The notes under the pieces were generated by a model that ran no database searches, had not been told where the DNA came from, and saw only the letters and a program-made list of their open reading frames with translations. A stretch of 64,000 nucleotides of DNA from a bacterium (lineage in GTDB: Bacteria > Pseudomonadota > Gammaproteobacteria > Burkholderiales > Thiobacillaceae). The stretch is from contig WOUQ01000001.1 of assembly GCA_009772925.1 (NCBI GenBank), positions 248,001 to 312,000 of the forward strand, written 5' to 3'. A program made the translations under genes and the position numbers. Every line of letters begins with the position of its first letter. Within the stretch, counting starts at the first letter, position 1. Positions 43,947 through 55,792 of the stretch are shown piece after piece.

Positions 43947-45428
43947 TCAGAGTGTTCGGGCTAAACGCATACTTTTTACCAACCAAGTCAATCCGAAGCC
44001 CACCAGAAAAATGGTGAGTGTGCCCATGACAATAGTCATGTTGGTGTGCAGAGGATTGGCGAGATTATCAGGGAGGCCATTTTCTACCAAGAACGGAGAT
44101 AAACTCATCCAGCCGATAACCAATACCCCCAGAATAACCGAGAAAACCGCCTGCGGTTTTGTTGTTTGCGAAAGCAAGCCCAATAGAAAAAGTCCGAGAA
44201 TACCTCCGCTGAATATCGAAGAAAGCGCCCACCATGCATTCAGCGCGCTGCTAACTCCGTTAAAGGCCAATCCGACCAAGATACCGAGCAAAGCCATGCA
44301 CATCGAAGCAAGTCGGAGTACCCGCAGGGAGAGTTTTTCAGAAGGGTTGCGATGAATGTATGCCCGGAAATGATCCGATAGAATCACGGTCGCCGAACTG
44401 TTGACGCTGGTGGAAATTGTGCTCATTCCTGCTGCAAATATGGAAGCAATCAACAGGCCAGTGAACCCAACGGGAAGTTGATTCACAATGAAATATGGAA
44501 ATACCCGGTCTCCACTGACTCCCTCTGGAAGAAGTCCCGGTTGTGATTGATAGTAGGCATACAAGGCTGTCCCAATGAAAAAGAAGACAAAAGAAACCGG
44601 CAAGTACAGGAGAGCACCCAGCCAAGTCGATTTCTTTGCTTCTTTTTCTGTTTTGGCCGTGATATAGCGCTGCACATAACTCTGGTCGATGCCAAAATTC
44701 TGAATATTGATGAACAGGCCATACACCAAGATCATCCAAAATGTAGCGCTGGTAAAGTCGAGATCGAAACTTCCCAGGCTGAATTTTTCAGATTCTTGCG
44801 CTATGCGGAACACCTCTCCCGGGCCTCCGGGAATGGAAATAAAAATTATCCCTAGGCAAGCCAAAGCCCCGACAATAAGCAGAATCCCTTGTGCGGTATC
44901 CGTCCAGATGACGGCTTCGATACCCCCCAGCATGGAATACACCATCACGCTGATCCCCGTCACCACAATAATCATTGGAATGTTCCAGCCCAAGAGTGCA
45001 TTCATGGGCAGCGCCAGCAGGTACATGATTGCCCCCATGCGGGCCAGTTGGGTAAGGAGATAGCATGCAGAGGCGTAGATTCTTGCCCAACTGCCAAATC
45101 GTAGCTCAAGGTAATAATAGGCCGATTCGCTATTTAATTTCCGGTAGAGTGGGACAAAAAACTTGACTGCTATCCAAGCTGCAAGTGGAATGGAGAGACT
45201 GAAAACGAACCCGTTCCAGTTGCCCGAATAGGCATTGCCTGGCAAAGCCAAAAAGCTGATGCTGCTGACGAAGGTTGCAAAAATAGACATCCCGATTGCC
45301 CAGGAGGGAAGTCTGCCACCTCCGGTTGTAAAGTCAGAGGCTGAGCGTTTGCGGAAGGAAAAAGAGACCCCAAAACCTACAATTGCCAGCATGTAACCAA
45401 GGAAAATAAGGAGATCTAGTGCGGGCAT
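43947..45428 (-). CDS. Sodium:solute symporter family protein (AT-richer than neighbours)
   Basis: 493 aa, about 13 helices, LeuT-fold SSS family. N-terminal LIFLGYMLAIVGFGVSFSFRKRSASDFTTGGGRLPSWAIGMSIFATFVSSISFLALPGNAY is the family signature region for Na+ binding. Substrate might be a sugar, proline-like amino acid, carboxylate or sialic-acid-like compound; sequence alone does not tell. Base composition is clearly lower in GC than all neighbours (about 43-50 percent by sampled lines against about 65 percent), and codon use differs. It sits directly next to tRNA-Thr, so it was probably acquired horizontally. No integrase remains beside it. Confidence 0.88.
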   Translation of the reverse strand: MPALDLLIFLGYMLAIVGFGVSFSFRKRSASDFTTGGGRLPSWAIGMSIFATFVSSISFLALPGNAYSGNWNGFVFSLSIPLAAWIAVKFFVPLYRKLNSESAYYYLELRFGSWARIYASACYLLTQLARMGAIMYLLALPMNALLGWNIPMIIVVTGISVMVYSMLGGIEAVIWTDTAQGILLIVGALACLGIIFISIPGGPGEVFRIAQESEKFSLGSFDLDFTSATFWMILVYGLFINIQNFGIDQSYVQRYITAKTEKEAKKSTWLGALLYLPVSFVFFFIGTALYAYYQSQPGLLPEGVSGDRVFPYFIVNQLPVGFTGLLIASIFAAGMSTISTSVNSSATVILSDHFRAYIHRNPSEKLSLRVLRLASMCMALLGILVGLAFNGVSSALNAWWALSSIFSGGILGLFLLGLLSQTTKPQAVFSVILGVLVIGWMSLSPFLVENGLPDNLANPLHTNMTIVMGTLTIFLVGFGLTWLVKSMRLARTL

Positions 45429-45593
45429 GGGAAAAAATCCGACTGGGAATGGTCTTCCGGGACAAAGGATTTTCTGGATTTTATATTTTGAGAAGCTTGG
45501 CGGACTGATTCAGTGGACCGCCCCAGTATGAACTTGGCAATGGCTTATTCCACTCATGCGGGATTGCCGATGTTGGGGCCTGGGAAGTGTTGA

Positions 45594-45669
<76 letters not shown>

Positions 45670-45697
45670 GGATGGCGCGGGCGCCGCTGGGTGCATG

Positions 45698-46153
45698 CTA
45701 TTTGACGACGCGCAGACGGGGTTTGCCCTTGGGCGGCTGGGGCGGTGATGGGTTCCCGGCCTCGGACGGGACGGTCTCGTCCTGCGCGCTGGTGGACGAG
45801 GTGGCGTCGGTCTCGGCTTCGGCGGTTGCGTCGCCGGGACGCGGCAGGAATTCGAAGCTCATGCCCTCGCCGGTTTCCTTGGCGTAGATGGCGAGTACGT
45901 TGCCGACGGGGACCTCGATGACATGCGAGGCGCCACCGAAGCGGGCGGAGAAGGTCACCCACTCGTTGTCCATCTGCATGTTGCGCACGGCGCTGGGGCC
46001 GACGTTGAGGACGATCTGGCCGTCCTTGACATAGCCCTGCGGGACGCGCGTGCGGCTGTCCACCTTGACGGTCAGATAGGGGGTCAGGCCGCTGTCGACA
46101 CACCACTCGTAGAGCGCGCGCAGGAAGTACGGTTGCTGGGAAAGCGCGCTCAT
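45698..46153 (-). CDS. sspB: ClpXP specificity-enhancing factor SspB
   Basis: 151 aa. SspB core about 1-105: QPYFLRALYEWCVDSGLTPYLTVKVDS, GQIVLNVGPSAVRNMQMDNEWVTFSARFGG and VPVGNVLAIYAKETGEGMSFE. It binds ssrA-tagged peptides and hands them to ClpXP. A long flexible acidic linker (ATAEAETDATSSTSAQDE) leads to a C-terminal basic/hydrophobic tail (KPRLRVVK) that matches the ClpX-binding module. Follows sspA after 10 bp in the common betaproteobacterial order. Confidence 0.95.
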   Translation of the reverse strand: MSALSQQPYFLRALYEWCVDSGLTPYLTVKVDSRTRVPQGYVKDGQIVLNVGPSAVRNMQMDNEWVTFSARFGGASHVIEVPVGNVLAIYAKETGEGMSFEFLPRPGDATAEAETDATSSTSAQDETVPSEAGNPSPPQPPKGKPRLRVVK

Positions 46154-46163
46154 GGACGAGCCC

Positions 46164-46763
46164 TTACTTGCGCATGGCTTTTTCGACGGGCGTCAGGGCC
46201 TCGATGAAGGCCGGCCGGGCGAACAGGCGCTCGGCGTATTTCAGCAGCGGGGTGGCCTGCTTGGGCAGCTGGATGCCGTAATGGTTGAGACGCCAGAGCA
46301 GGGGGGCGATGGCGACGTCGAGCATGGAGTATTCGTCGCCCAGCATGTACTTCTGCTTGCCGAAGATGGGGGCGATCTGCGTCAGGTTGTCGCGCACGAT
46401 GGTGCGGGCCTTCTCGGCGGCCTTGGGCGTGCCGTGCACGATGTCGCCCAGATGGGAGAACAGGTCGCTCTCGAAGTTGTGCAGGAACAGGCGCGCCCGC
46501 GCGCGCATGACGGGGTCGGCCGGCATCAGCTGGGGATGCGGGAAACGCTCGTCGATGTACTCGTTGATGATGTTGGATTCGTACAGGGTGAGGTCGCGCT
46601 CCACCAGGATAGGTACCTGGCCATAGGGGTTCATCGCGGCGATTTCATCCGCCTTGTCCTGCGGATCCATGTCGCGGATGTCGAAATCCATGCCTTTTTC
46701 GTAGAGCACGATGCGACAGCGCTGGCTGAAGGGACAGGCGGTCCCCGAATACAGAATCATCAT
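46164..46763 (-). CDS. sspA: Stringent starvation protein A (GST-fold)
   Basis: 199 aa from ATG 46763, with GAAGG upstream. GST-like N-domain: MMILYSGTACPFSQRCRIVLYEKGMDFDIRDMDPQDKADEIAAMNPYGQVPILVERDLTLYESNIINEYIDERFPHPQLMPADP; helical C-domain: FESDLFSHLGDIV, YSMLDVAIAPLLWRL. SspA associates with RNA polymerase and affects stress gene expression; it keeps no GST activity. The pairing sspA-sspB after petC is the usual betaproteobacterial arrangement. Its upstream end is 21 bp from petC, so it may share the bc1 transcript. Confidence 0.95.
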   Translation of the reverse strand: MMILYSGTACPFSQRCRIVLYEKGMDFDIRDMDPQDKADEIAAMNPYGQVPILVERDLTLYESNIINEYIDERFPHPQLMPADPVMRARARLFLHNFESDLFSHLGDIVHGTPKAAEKARTIVRDNLTQIAPIFGKQKYMLGDEYSMLDVAIAPLLWRLNHYGIQLPKQATPLLKYAERLFARPAFIEALTPVEKAMRK

Positions 46764-46783
46764 TTTGTGTTCAACCTTCGTGC

Positions 46784-47515
46784 CTAGTGCACGTCTTTCC
46801 AATATTCCTTCTTGAGATAGAAGGCGACTACGTAGAACAGTCCGAGGAACAGCAGGACGGCCACGCCGATATGCATGCGCTGGCTCTTGGCGGGTTCGCC
46901 CATCCAGGCCAGGTAATTCACCAGGTCGCCGACCAGGGCGTCGTATTCGGCCAGGGTCATGCTGCCAGGCCGCGCCAGTTCGAGCCGATCCAGTACCTTG
47001 TGTTCGACGCCGTCCGCGCTCTTCTCGACGCGATAGACGGGAACCATCTGGCCTTGCAGATCGTGCAGGACGTGCGGCATGCCGACGTTATCGAAGACCT
47101 TGTTGTTCCACCCCATGGGCCGGCTGTTGTCACGGTAGAAACCGCGCAAATAGGTATAGACCCAGTCTGCGCCGCGCGAACGTGTGATCACGGACAGGTC
47201 GGGAGGGGGGACACCGAACCATTCCTTGGCATCCTTGCCGCGCATGGCCACCTGCATGGTTTCGCCCGGCTTGTCCGAGGCGAACAGCAGGTTTTCCTTG
47301 ATCAGCGCTTCGCTGAGGCCGAAGTCCTGCATGCGGTTGTAGCGCATGTAGCTGGCTGCATGGCAGTTCAGGCAGTAATTGACGAAGACACTGGCGCCGC
47401 GCTGCAGGGATTCCTGGTTGTGCGGGTTGACCGGGGCGCGATCCAGCGGGACGCTGGCCCCGGCGGCCCAGACCGCGGTGGGCAGGGCGAGGAGCAGGAA
47501 AAGCAGCTTTTTCAT
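46784..47515 (-). CDS. petC: Ubiquinol-cytochrome c reductase, cytochrome c1
   Basis: 243 aa. Cleavable signal peptide (MKKLLFLLLALPTAVWA), heme c motif CLNCH (about 48-52) in VNYCLNCHAASYMRYNRM, and a C-terminal membrane anchor (IGVAVLLFLGLFYVVAFYLKKEYW). Passes electrons from the Rieske centre to soluble cytochrome c in the periplasm. Overlaps petB by 4 bp on the minus strand, so translation is coupled. Confidence 0.97.
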   Translation of the reverse strand: MKKLLFLLLALPTAVWAAGASVPLDRAPVNPHNQESLQRGASVFVNYCLNCHAASYMRYNRMQDFGLSEALIKENLLFASDKPGETMQVAMRGKDAKEWFGVPPPDLSVITRSRGADWVYTYLRGFYRDNSRPMGWNNKVFDNVGMPHVLHDLQGQMVPVYRVEKSADGVEHKVLDRLELARPGSMTLAEYDALVGDLVNYLAWMGEPAKSQRMHIGVAVLLFLGLFYVVAFYLKKEYWKDVH

Positions 47516-48735
47516 TTCGTCACCCTTTCCGGAACCGGCTTGACGGAGTCGTTCCTGGTGTACCAGGGCATCAGCAGGAAGAAGGCGAAATAAACCACCG
47601 AAAGGACGCGCGAGATCCAGGTGTACAGCTCGGTGGCGGGCAGGATGCCGAGGATGCCGAGGCCGATGAAGGCGATGACGAACAGGGTCAGGGCGATCTT
47701 GAACTTGGGGCCGCGGTAGCGGATCGACTTCACCGGGGATTTGTCCAGCCAGGGCAGCAGGAAGAAGATCAGCACCGCCACGCCCATCAACGCCACGCCC
47801 GGGAACTGCGAGCCGAGGATGGGCGGCACCGCGCGCAGGATGGCGTAGTAGGGCGTGAAGTACCAGACCGGGGCGATGTGCTCGGGGGTCTTCAGCGGAT
47901 CGGCGGGGATGAAGTTGTTGTATTCCAGGAAGTAGCCGCCCATCTCCGGGGCGAAGAAGACGATGGCGGCGAACACCATGAGGAAGACCACCACGCCGAG
48001 GATGTCCTTCACCGTGTAGTAGGGGTGGAAGGGGATGCCGTCCAGCGGCTTGCCCTGCTCGTCCTTGAGCTTCTTGATCTCGACGCCGTCGGGGTTGTTG
48101 GAACCGACTTCGTGCAGGGCCACCAGGTGAGCCGCCACCAGGCCCAGCAGCACCAGCGGCAGGGCGATGACGTGCAGGGCGAAGAAGCGGTTGAGGGTGG
48201 CGTCGCCGACCACGTAGTCGCCGCGGATCCAGATGGACAGGTCCTCGCCGATGAAGGGCACGGCGGCGAACAGGTTGATGATGACCTGCGCGCCCCAGTA
48301 GGACATTTGCCCCCAGGGCAGCAGGTAGCCCATGAAGGCCTCGGCCATCAGCACCAGATAGATGATCACGCCGAAGATCCAGATCAGCTCGCGCGGCTGC
48401 CGGTAGGAGCCGTAGATCATGGCGCGGAACATGTGCAGGTAGACCACCACGAAGAACATGGAGGCGCCGGTGGAGTGGATGTAGCGCACCAGCCAGCCGT
48501 AGTCGACGTCGCGCATGATGTACTCGACGGAAGCGAAGGCCAGGGCCGCGTCCGGCTTGTAGTGCATGGTCAGGAAGATGCCGGAGACGATCTGGATGAC
48601 CAGCACCAGCAGGGCCAGGGAGCCGAAGAAGTACCAGAAGTTGAAGTTCTTCGGCGCGAAGTATTCCGACAGGTGCGCCTTGTAGGAGGCGGTGAGCGGG
48701 AAGCGCTCATCGACCCAGTTGAGCAGTTTTTCCAT
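47512..48735 (-). CDS. petB: Ubiquinol-cytochrome c reductase, cytochrome b
   Basis: 407 aa, eight helices. Four heme-ligand His in helices B and D (IHSTGASMFFVVVYLHMFRAM; HVIALPLVLLGLVAAHLVALHEVG), the Qo-site motif PEMG replaced here by APEMGGYFLEYNNFIP ... containing the PEMG core, and LPWGQMSYWGAQVIINLFAAVPFIG. Houses the two quinone sites. The order petA, petB, petC and the 22-bp spacing to petA point to a single operon. Confidence 0.97.
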   Translation of the reverse strand: MEKLLNWVDERFPLTASYKAHLSEYFAPKNFNFWYFFGSLALLVLVIQIVSGIFLTMHYKPDAALAFASVEYIMRDVDYGWLVRYIHSTGASMFFVVVYLHMFRAMIYGSYRQPRELIWIFGVIIYLVLMAEAFMGYLLPWGQMSYWGAQVIINLFAAVPFIGEDLSIWIRGDYVVGDATLNRFFALHVIALPLVLLGLVAAHLVALHEVGSNNPDGVEIKKLKDEQGKPLDGIPFHPYYTVKDILGVVVFLMVFAAIVFFAPEMGGYFLEYNNFIPADPLKTPEHIAPVWYFTPYYAILRAVPPILGSQFPGVALMGVAVLIFFLLPWLDKSPVKSIRYRGPKFKIALTLFVIAFIGLGILGILPATELYTWISRVLSVVYFAFFLLMPWYTRNDSVKPVPERVTK

Positions 48736-48757
48736 GTGTGTTGTCCCCTCTTCGAAA

Positions 48758-49354
48758 TCAGGCCGCGCCCTGGTCCTCGCCGATCAGCACCTTGCTCTCG
48801 GACAGGTACTTGTGCGGCGGAATGACCAGATTGGTGGGGGCGGGCGAACCGTTGAAAACCCGTCCGGCCAGGTCGAAGCGGGAGCCGTGGCAGGGGCAGA
48901 ACCAGCCGCCCGCCCAGTCCGCGCCAAGGTCGGCGGCGCCGATTTCCTTGCGGAAGGTGGGCGAGCAGCCCAGGTGGGTGCAGATGCCCACCACGATGAG
49001 GTATTCGGGCTTGATCGAACGCGTCGGATTCTTGCAGTACTCGGGCTGCTGGCCGCTGTTGTCGGAGGCCGCATCCATCAGCTTGTTGTCATGCTTGGCC
49101 AGCAGTTCGAGCATTTCCGGGGTGCGCTGCACCACCCAGACCGGCTGACCGCGCCATTCCACGGCCAGCAGCATGCCGGGCTCCACCTTCGACAGGTCCA
49201 CTTCCACCGGGGCGCCGGCCGCCTTGGCGCGGGCGCTGGGGTTCATGCTCAGCACGAAGGGGACCGTCGCGCCCAGGGCGGCGACACCGCCCACCGCCGA
49301 AGTCATGGTCACCAGAAAGCGGCGTTTGGAAGCATCCACGCTTGTTTCGCTCAT
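48758..49354 (-). CDS. petA: Ubiquinol-cytochrome c reductase, Rieske iron-sulfur subunit
   Basis: 198 aa. A Tat-type N-terminus with SKRRFLVTMTSAVGGVAALGATVPFV anchors the protein. The Rieske 2Fe-2S ligands are in VGICTHLGCSPTF and GGWFCPCHGSRFDLAG, with the two extra Cys that form the disulfide. It shuttles electrons from quinol at the Qo site to cytochrome c1. First gene of the bc1 operon; its promoter must be in the 201-bp spacer to the divergent protease gene. Confidence 0.97.
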   Translation of the reverse strand: MSETSVDASKRRFLVTMTSAVGGVAALGATVPFVLSMNPSARAKAAGAPVEVDLSKVEPGMLLAVEWRGQPVWVVQRTPEMLELLAKHDNKLMDAASDNSGQQPEYCKNPTRSIKPEYLIVVGICTHLGCSPTFRKEIGAADLGADWAGGWFCPCHGSRFDLAGRVFNGSPAPTNLVIPPHKYLSESKVLIGEDQGAA

Positions 49355-49555
49355 AACGTCTGTCCTGCCTGAGGGATGAATATTCTGGGCCGCGGCCAGG
49401 TTGGCGGTGTCCCGCCGTCCGGCCCGATCCCGGGCAATTTACAAAAACCGGCATTTTACAGACAAACGACAGGGAACTTAAAGCCTGGATTTCAGTATGG
49501 GATTGGCCTCTCCCGCCTGCGCTAGAATTAATCACTTTTTTTGCTCCGCACAAAC

Positions 49556-50722
49556 ATGCACAAGGCTTGGCTGATCTTCGCCCAGTGCGTGGCTGCCCTG
49601 GTGGTGGTGGCCGCCGCGCTGCTGGCACTGAACCGCTTCATCCCAGGTCTGCTGCCCTTCGACGGCGCCGCCGTGACCATCCGCGAGGTGGTCGGCGCGC
49701 ATCCCGGCGTTGCCCCGCCGTCCAGCCTCGCCGAGGCTGCCGCCCGCTCGCGCCCCTCGGTGGTGAACATCTTCACCAGCAAGCAGGTGCGGGTGCAGCG
49801 CAGCCCGTTCATGGACGACCCGGTGTTCCGCCGCTTCTTCGGCGACCAGATGCCCCAGCAGAACCGCGCCCAGCGGGTGTCGAACCTGGGCTCCGGGGTC
49901 ATCGTCAGCGAGGATGGTTTCATCCTCACCAACCACCACGTCATCGAGGCGGCGGATGAAATCCAGGTGGCCCTGCCCGACGGCAAGACCGTCGCCGCGG
50001 AGATCGTCGGCACCGATCCGGAGACCGATCTGGCGGTGTTGAAGGTCCAGCGCAAGGGCTTGCCGGCGATTCTGTTCGCGCCGCCCGACGGCCTGCGCGT
50101 CGGCGACCTGGTGCTGGCCATCGGCAATCCCTTCGGCGTCGGCCAGACGGTCACCATGGGCATCATCTCCGCCCTGGGCCGCAGCCATCTGGGCATCAAC
50201 ACCTTCGAAAGCTACATCCAGACCGACGCGGCCATCAATCCGGGCAACTCGGGCGGCGCGCTGGTGGACAGCGCCGGCCACCTGATCGGCATCAACACGG
50301 CGATCTTCTCCCGTTCCGGCGGCAACCTCGGCATCGGCTTCGCCATTCCCGTGTCCATCGTCCGCCAGGTCATGGAGCAGATCATCCAGCACGGCGCGGT
50401 GACGCGCGGCTGGGTGGGCATCGAGGTGCAGGAGATCACGCCCGAGATCGCCGAGTCCTTCAACCTGAAGTCCACCGAGGGCGCCCTCATCGCCGGCGTG
50501 CTGCGCGGCGGCCCCGCCGACCGCGCCGGCATTCATCCCGGCGACGTGCTGGTGGGTGTGGGCGACAAGCCGGTGACCGATTCCTCTTCCCTGCTCAACC
50601 TGATCGCCGCCCTGCCGCCGGGCAAGGTGGCCCAACTCAGGCTGATTCGCGAGCAGGCCGAGATGCGGGTGGGGGTGACGGTGGAAAAACGCCCGGTGTT
50701 GCGCAAGAGCGCCCGCGAATAA
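49556..50722 (+). CDS. DegS/HtrA-like periplasmic serine protease with one PDZ domain
   Basis: 388 aa. One N-terminal anchor helix (about 6-27) and a trypsin-like domain with catalytic H128 (TNHHVIEA), D158 (ETDLAVLKV) and S232 (INPGNSGGALVD). One PDZ domain (about 285-375: RGWVGIEVQEITPEIAESF, GPADRAGIHPGDVLVGVGDKPV). Single PDZ plus anchor is the DegS layout, and DegS starts the sigmaE cascade by cutting anti-sigma factor; DegP-like quality control remains possible. No strong ribosome site is visible for ATG 49556, and a TTG five codons upstream is an alternative. Divergent from petABC. Confidence 0.9.
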   Translation: MHKAWLIFAQCVAALVVVAAALLALNRFIPGLLPFDGAAVTIREVVGAHPGVAPPSSLAEAAARSRPSVVNIFTSKQVRVQRSPFMDDPVFRRFFGDQMPQQNRAQRVSNLGSGVIVSEDGFILTNHHVIEAADEIQVALPDGKTVAAEIVGTDPETDLAVLKVQRKGLPAILFAPPDGLRVGDLVLAIGNPFGVGQTVTMGIISALGRSHLGINTFESYIQTDAAINPGNSGGALVDSAGHLIGINTAIFSRSGGNLGIGFAIPVSIVRQVMEQIIQHGAVTRGWVGIEVQEITPEIAESFNLKSTEGALIAGVLRGGPADRAGIHPGDVLVGVGDKPVTDSSSLLNLIAALPPGKVAQLRLIREQAEMRVGVTVEKRPVLRKSARE

Positions 50723-50803
50723 GACACCTGGCCTGCCTCGGCCGCGCCCGGTTAAAGATCGTCCGGCAATGATCCGATATGCGGGTATTGCCCGGAGACC
50801 GCC

Positions 50804-51859
50804 ATGCGCATCGTGATCGTCGACGACAACTCGGTGAACCTCAAGCTCATGGAGAGCCTGGTCCGGCGCGCCGGCGATTTCACCCCGCAGGTGTTTCAGG
50901 ATTCCGCGCAGGGCCTGGCCTGGGTGCTGGACAACACACCGGACGTGCTCATCGTCGACTACATGATGCCGCCGCCGGACGGGCTGGAATTCATCCGCCG
51001 CTTCCGCGCCGTGCCGGCCTATGCCGACATCCCCTTGCTGATGATCACCGCCGACCATGAGAAAAACACACGCTACGCGGCCCTGGAATCCGGCGCCAAC
51101 GATTTCCTGACCAAGCCCATCGACAGCGCGGAATTCCGCGCCCGCCTGCTCAACATGGTGTCCCTGCGGCGCAACCAGAAAGCCCTGCAGGATCGCGCCG
51201 CCTGGCTGGCGGAGAGGGTCGCCGAGGCCACCGTCGAGATTCTCGATCGCGAGCGGGAAATGATCACCCGCCTGTCTCGCGCCGCCGAATTCCGCGACCC
51301 GGAGACCGGTGCCCACATCCAGCGCATGGCCTACTATTCGCGCCTGATCGCCGAGCAACTCGGACTGTCGGGCGAGGAACAGGATCTCATCCTGCGCGCC
51401 GCCCCCATGCACGACGTCGGCAAGATCGCCATTCCCGATCAGATCCTGCTCAAACCCGGGCGGCTCGACGACGCCGAACTGGTGATCATGCGCACGCATG
51501 CCGAGAAGGGCTACGAGATCCTGCGCGAAAGCAAGTCGCGCCTGCTCGATCTGGCCGCCCTGATCGCCTGGACCCATCACGAGAAATTCGATGGCAGCGG
51601 TTATCCGCGCGGACTGCCGGGCGAGGCAATTCCCCTGGAGGGGCGCATTGTCGCCGTCGCCGACGTGTTCGACGCGCTCACCTCCGAGCGACCCTACAAG
51701 AAAGCCTGGGAAATTCCGCGCACCCTGGAGTGGCTGCGGCAAAACGCCGGCGGACATTTCGATCCGGCCTGTGTGCAGGCCTTTCTCGCGCGCCTGGACG
51801 ATGTCCTGGAGATTCGCCGCAGTTACCAGGACGAGGTTCTGTCCAACGCTCATCTATGA
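50804..51859 (+). CDS. Response regulator with HD-GYP phosphodiesterase domain
   Basis: 351 aa. Receiver (about 2-120) with D52 in VLIVDYMMPPPDG and LTKPIDSAEF; HD-GYP domain (about 150-345) with MHDVGKIAIPD and THHEKFDGSGYPRGLPGE. These signatures predict c-di-GMP hydrolysis under control of phosphorylation. It overlaps the next gene by ATGA. It is more classical than the 14.9 kb HD-GYP protein and lacks its C-terminal extension. Confidence 0.95.
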   Translation: MRIVIVDDNSVNLKLMESLVRRAGDFTPQVFQDSAQGLAWVLDNTPDVLIVDYMMPPPDGLEFIRRFRAVPAYADIPLLMITADHEKNTRYAALESGANDFLTKPIDSAEFRARLLNMVSLRRNQKALQDRAAWLAERVAEATVEILDREREMITRLSRAAEFRDPETGAHIQRMAYYSRLIAEQLGLSGEEQDLILRAAPMHDVGKIAIPDQILLKPGRLDDAELVIMRTHAEKGYEILRESKSRLLDLAALIAWTHHEKFDGSGYPRGLPGEAIPLEGRIVAVADVFDALTSERPYKKAWEIPRTLEWLRQNAGGHFDPACVQAFLARLDDVLEIRRSYQDEVLSNAHL

Positions 51860-52703
51860 GGCCATTTTTCGCTCAGCGTCGATTGCTGTGCCGGATTGCC
51901 TGGCTGCTGGCCCTGGTTTCGCCGGCCTGGGCAAGCACGCAGACCTACAGTTTCGCCGTCGAACCTCGCCATACGCCGGTGCAGATGGGCATGCGCTGGA
52001 CTCCCCTGCTGGACCGCCTGGAGACGGAAACCGGTGAACGCTTCCTGCTGCGTGTGCAGGACAAGGCCACCGTCTTCGAAGCCGACCTCAGTCGCGGCGT
52101 GCCGGATTTCGTCTTTCTCGACCCCTACCAGATGGTGCGCGCCGCCGAGGCGCACGGCTACATGCCCCTGGTACGCGGAGGCGCTGCGTTGAGAGGCATC
52201 CTGGTGGTGGAGGCAAACGGGCCGGTGCAATCCCTCAAGGATCTCGCCGGCGCCAGGCTGGCCTTCCCCTCGCCCAACGCCTTTGCCGCCTCGCTGTATC
52301 TGCGGGCCCTGCTGGCCGAACGGGAGGGCCTCTGTTACACACCGGTTTATGTCGGTGGCCACGGCAATGCCTACCGCCATGTGCGCCATCGCGACGTCGC
52401 CGCCGCCGGCGGCGAGGCGGCGACCCTGGCGCAGGAACCCGCATCGCTGCGCACGGCCCTGCGCGTGCTGTACACCACCCCGGAGATGGCGGCGCATGCC
52501 GTCGCCGCGCATCCGCGGGTGCCGAGCGAGGCGCGGGAAAAGGTGCGGCGGGGGTTGATCGCCCTGAACGGGGATGCCGCAGGCCGGAAACTCCTGCAGG
52601 ACGCGGAACTCGGCGGCGCCCTGAGCGCCGACTTCACGCGCGACTATCTGCCTATCGCGCGCCTGCGTATCGACGCATATCGGGTCGAGGCGGGGGGAGC
52701 ACC

Positions 52704-52707
<4 letters not shown>
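51856..52707 (+). CDS. PhnD-like periplasmic binding protein
   Basis: 283 aa. Signal peptide (about 1-26, ending SPAWA). Mature protein resembles phosphate/phosphonate ABC substrate-binding proteins: YSFAVEPRHTPVQMGMRWTPLLDRLETETG, GVPDFVFLDPYQMVRAAEAHGY, VQSLKDLAGARLAFPSPNAFAASLYLRALL and a C-terminal LKPIARLR-like end. No ABC permease or ATPase lies nearby, and it overlaps the hybrid kinase start by ATGA, so it is more likely a ligand-binding partner of that kinase than a transporter part. The real ligand is unknown; it need not be a phosphonate. Confidence 0.82.
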
Positions 52708-55030
<2,323 letters not shown>

Positions 55031-55034
<4 letters not shown>

Positions 55035-55789
55035 GCGGCAGCCCGAAACTCCGCATCCTGCTGGTCGAGGACAACAAGGTGAATCAGACCCTGGCTGCCA
55101 TCGTGCTCGAGCAGGGCGGCCACCGCGTGAACGTGGCCGACAACGGCCGGCTGGGCCTGGAGGCATGGCGAGGCGACCGCTTCGACCTGATCCTCATGGA
55201 CATGATGATGCCGGAGATGGATGGCCTCGAGGCCACCCGCCGGATCCGCGCCGAGGAAGCGGAGCGCGGTGCCGGGCGTATTCCCATCGTCGCGGTCACC
55301 GCCAGTGTCATGCCGGGGGACCGGGAGCGCTGCCTGCGGGCGGGCATGGATGGTTTTGTCGGCAAACCGTTCACACCCGAAGTCCTGTTGCGGGAAATCG
55401 ATCGCGTCCTGGGCCGGGTCGTCCCTGCCGGCGGCGACTCGGATCGTTCCGCGAATATGGCTACGCCGGTCTTCGATCGTGACGATGCCCTGTTACGCAT
55501 CGGCGGTGACGAGGAATTGCTGGGCACGCTGATCGACATGTTCGTCGACGACACCCCGCGTTACCTGGCCGAACTCGACGCCGCCCTGGATGCCGCCGAC
55601 TGGCCGCGTCTGGCGCGCGGCGCGCATGACCTCAAGGGTGTGCTCGCCACCTTCTCCGCGCGGCGCGCCGAGGCGCTGGCCAGGGAGTTGGAGCAAGCCG
55701 GCAAGGCGGGCCGGGGCGTTGCCGCCGCGGAGTTGATATCGCCCTTGCGGCGAGAGCTGGAAATGTTCCTGTGTGAGGTGGTGCGCTGA
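55031..55789 (+). CDS. REC-Hpt phosphorelay protein
   Basis: 252 aa. Receiver (about 8-128) with D57 in LILMDMMMPEMDG, FVGKPFTPE; then Hpt domain (about 155-250) with H199 in GAHDLKGVLATF. It could take phosphate from the hybrid kinase's receiver and pass it on, perhaps to the HD-GYP regulator at the start of the same operon. Overlaps the kinase stop (ATGA). The operon converges with the S24-like gene 3 bp beyond. Confidence 0.93.
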
Positions 55790-55792
55790 GGT

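Noticed and set aside
49532-51853. Long minus-strand frame across the protease and HD-GYP genes
   Set aside because: Antisense to two well-supported genes; no family motifs and typical His/Gln/Gly shadow composition.
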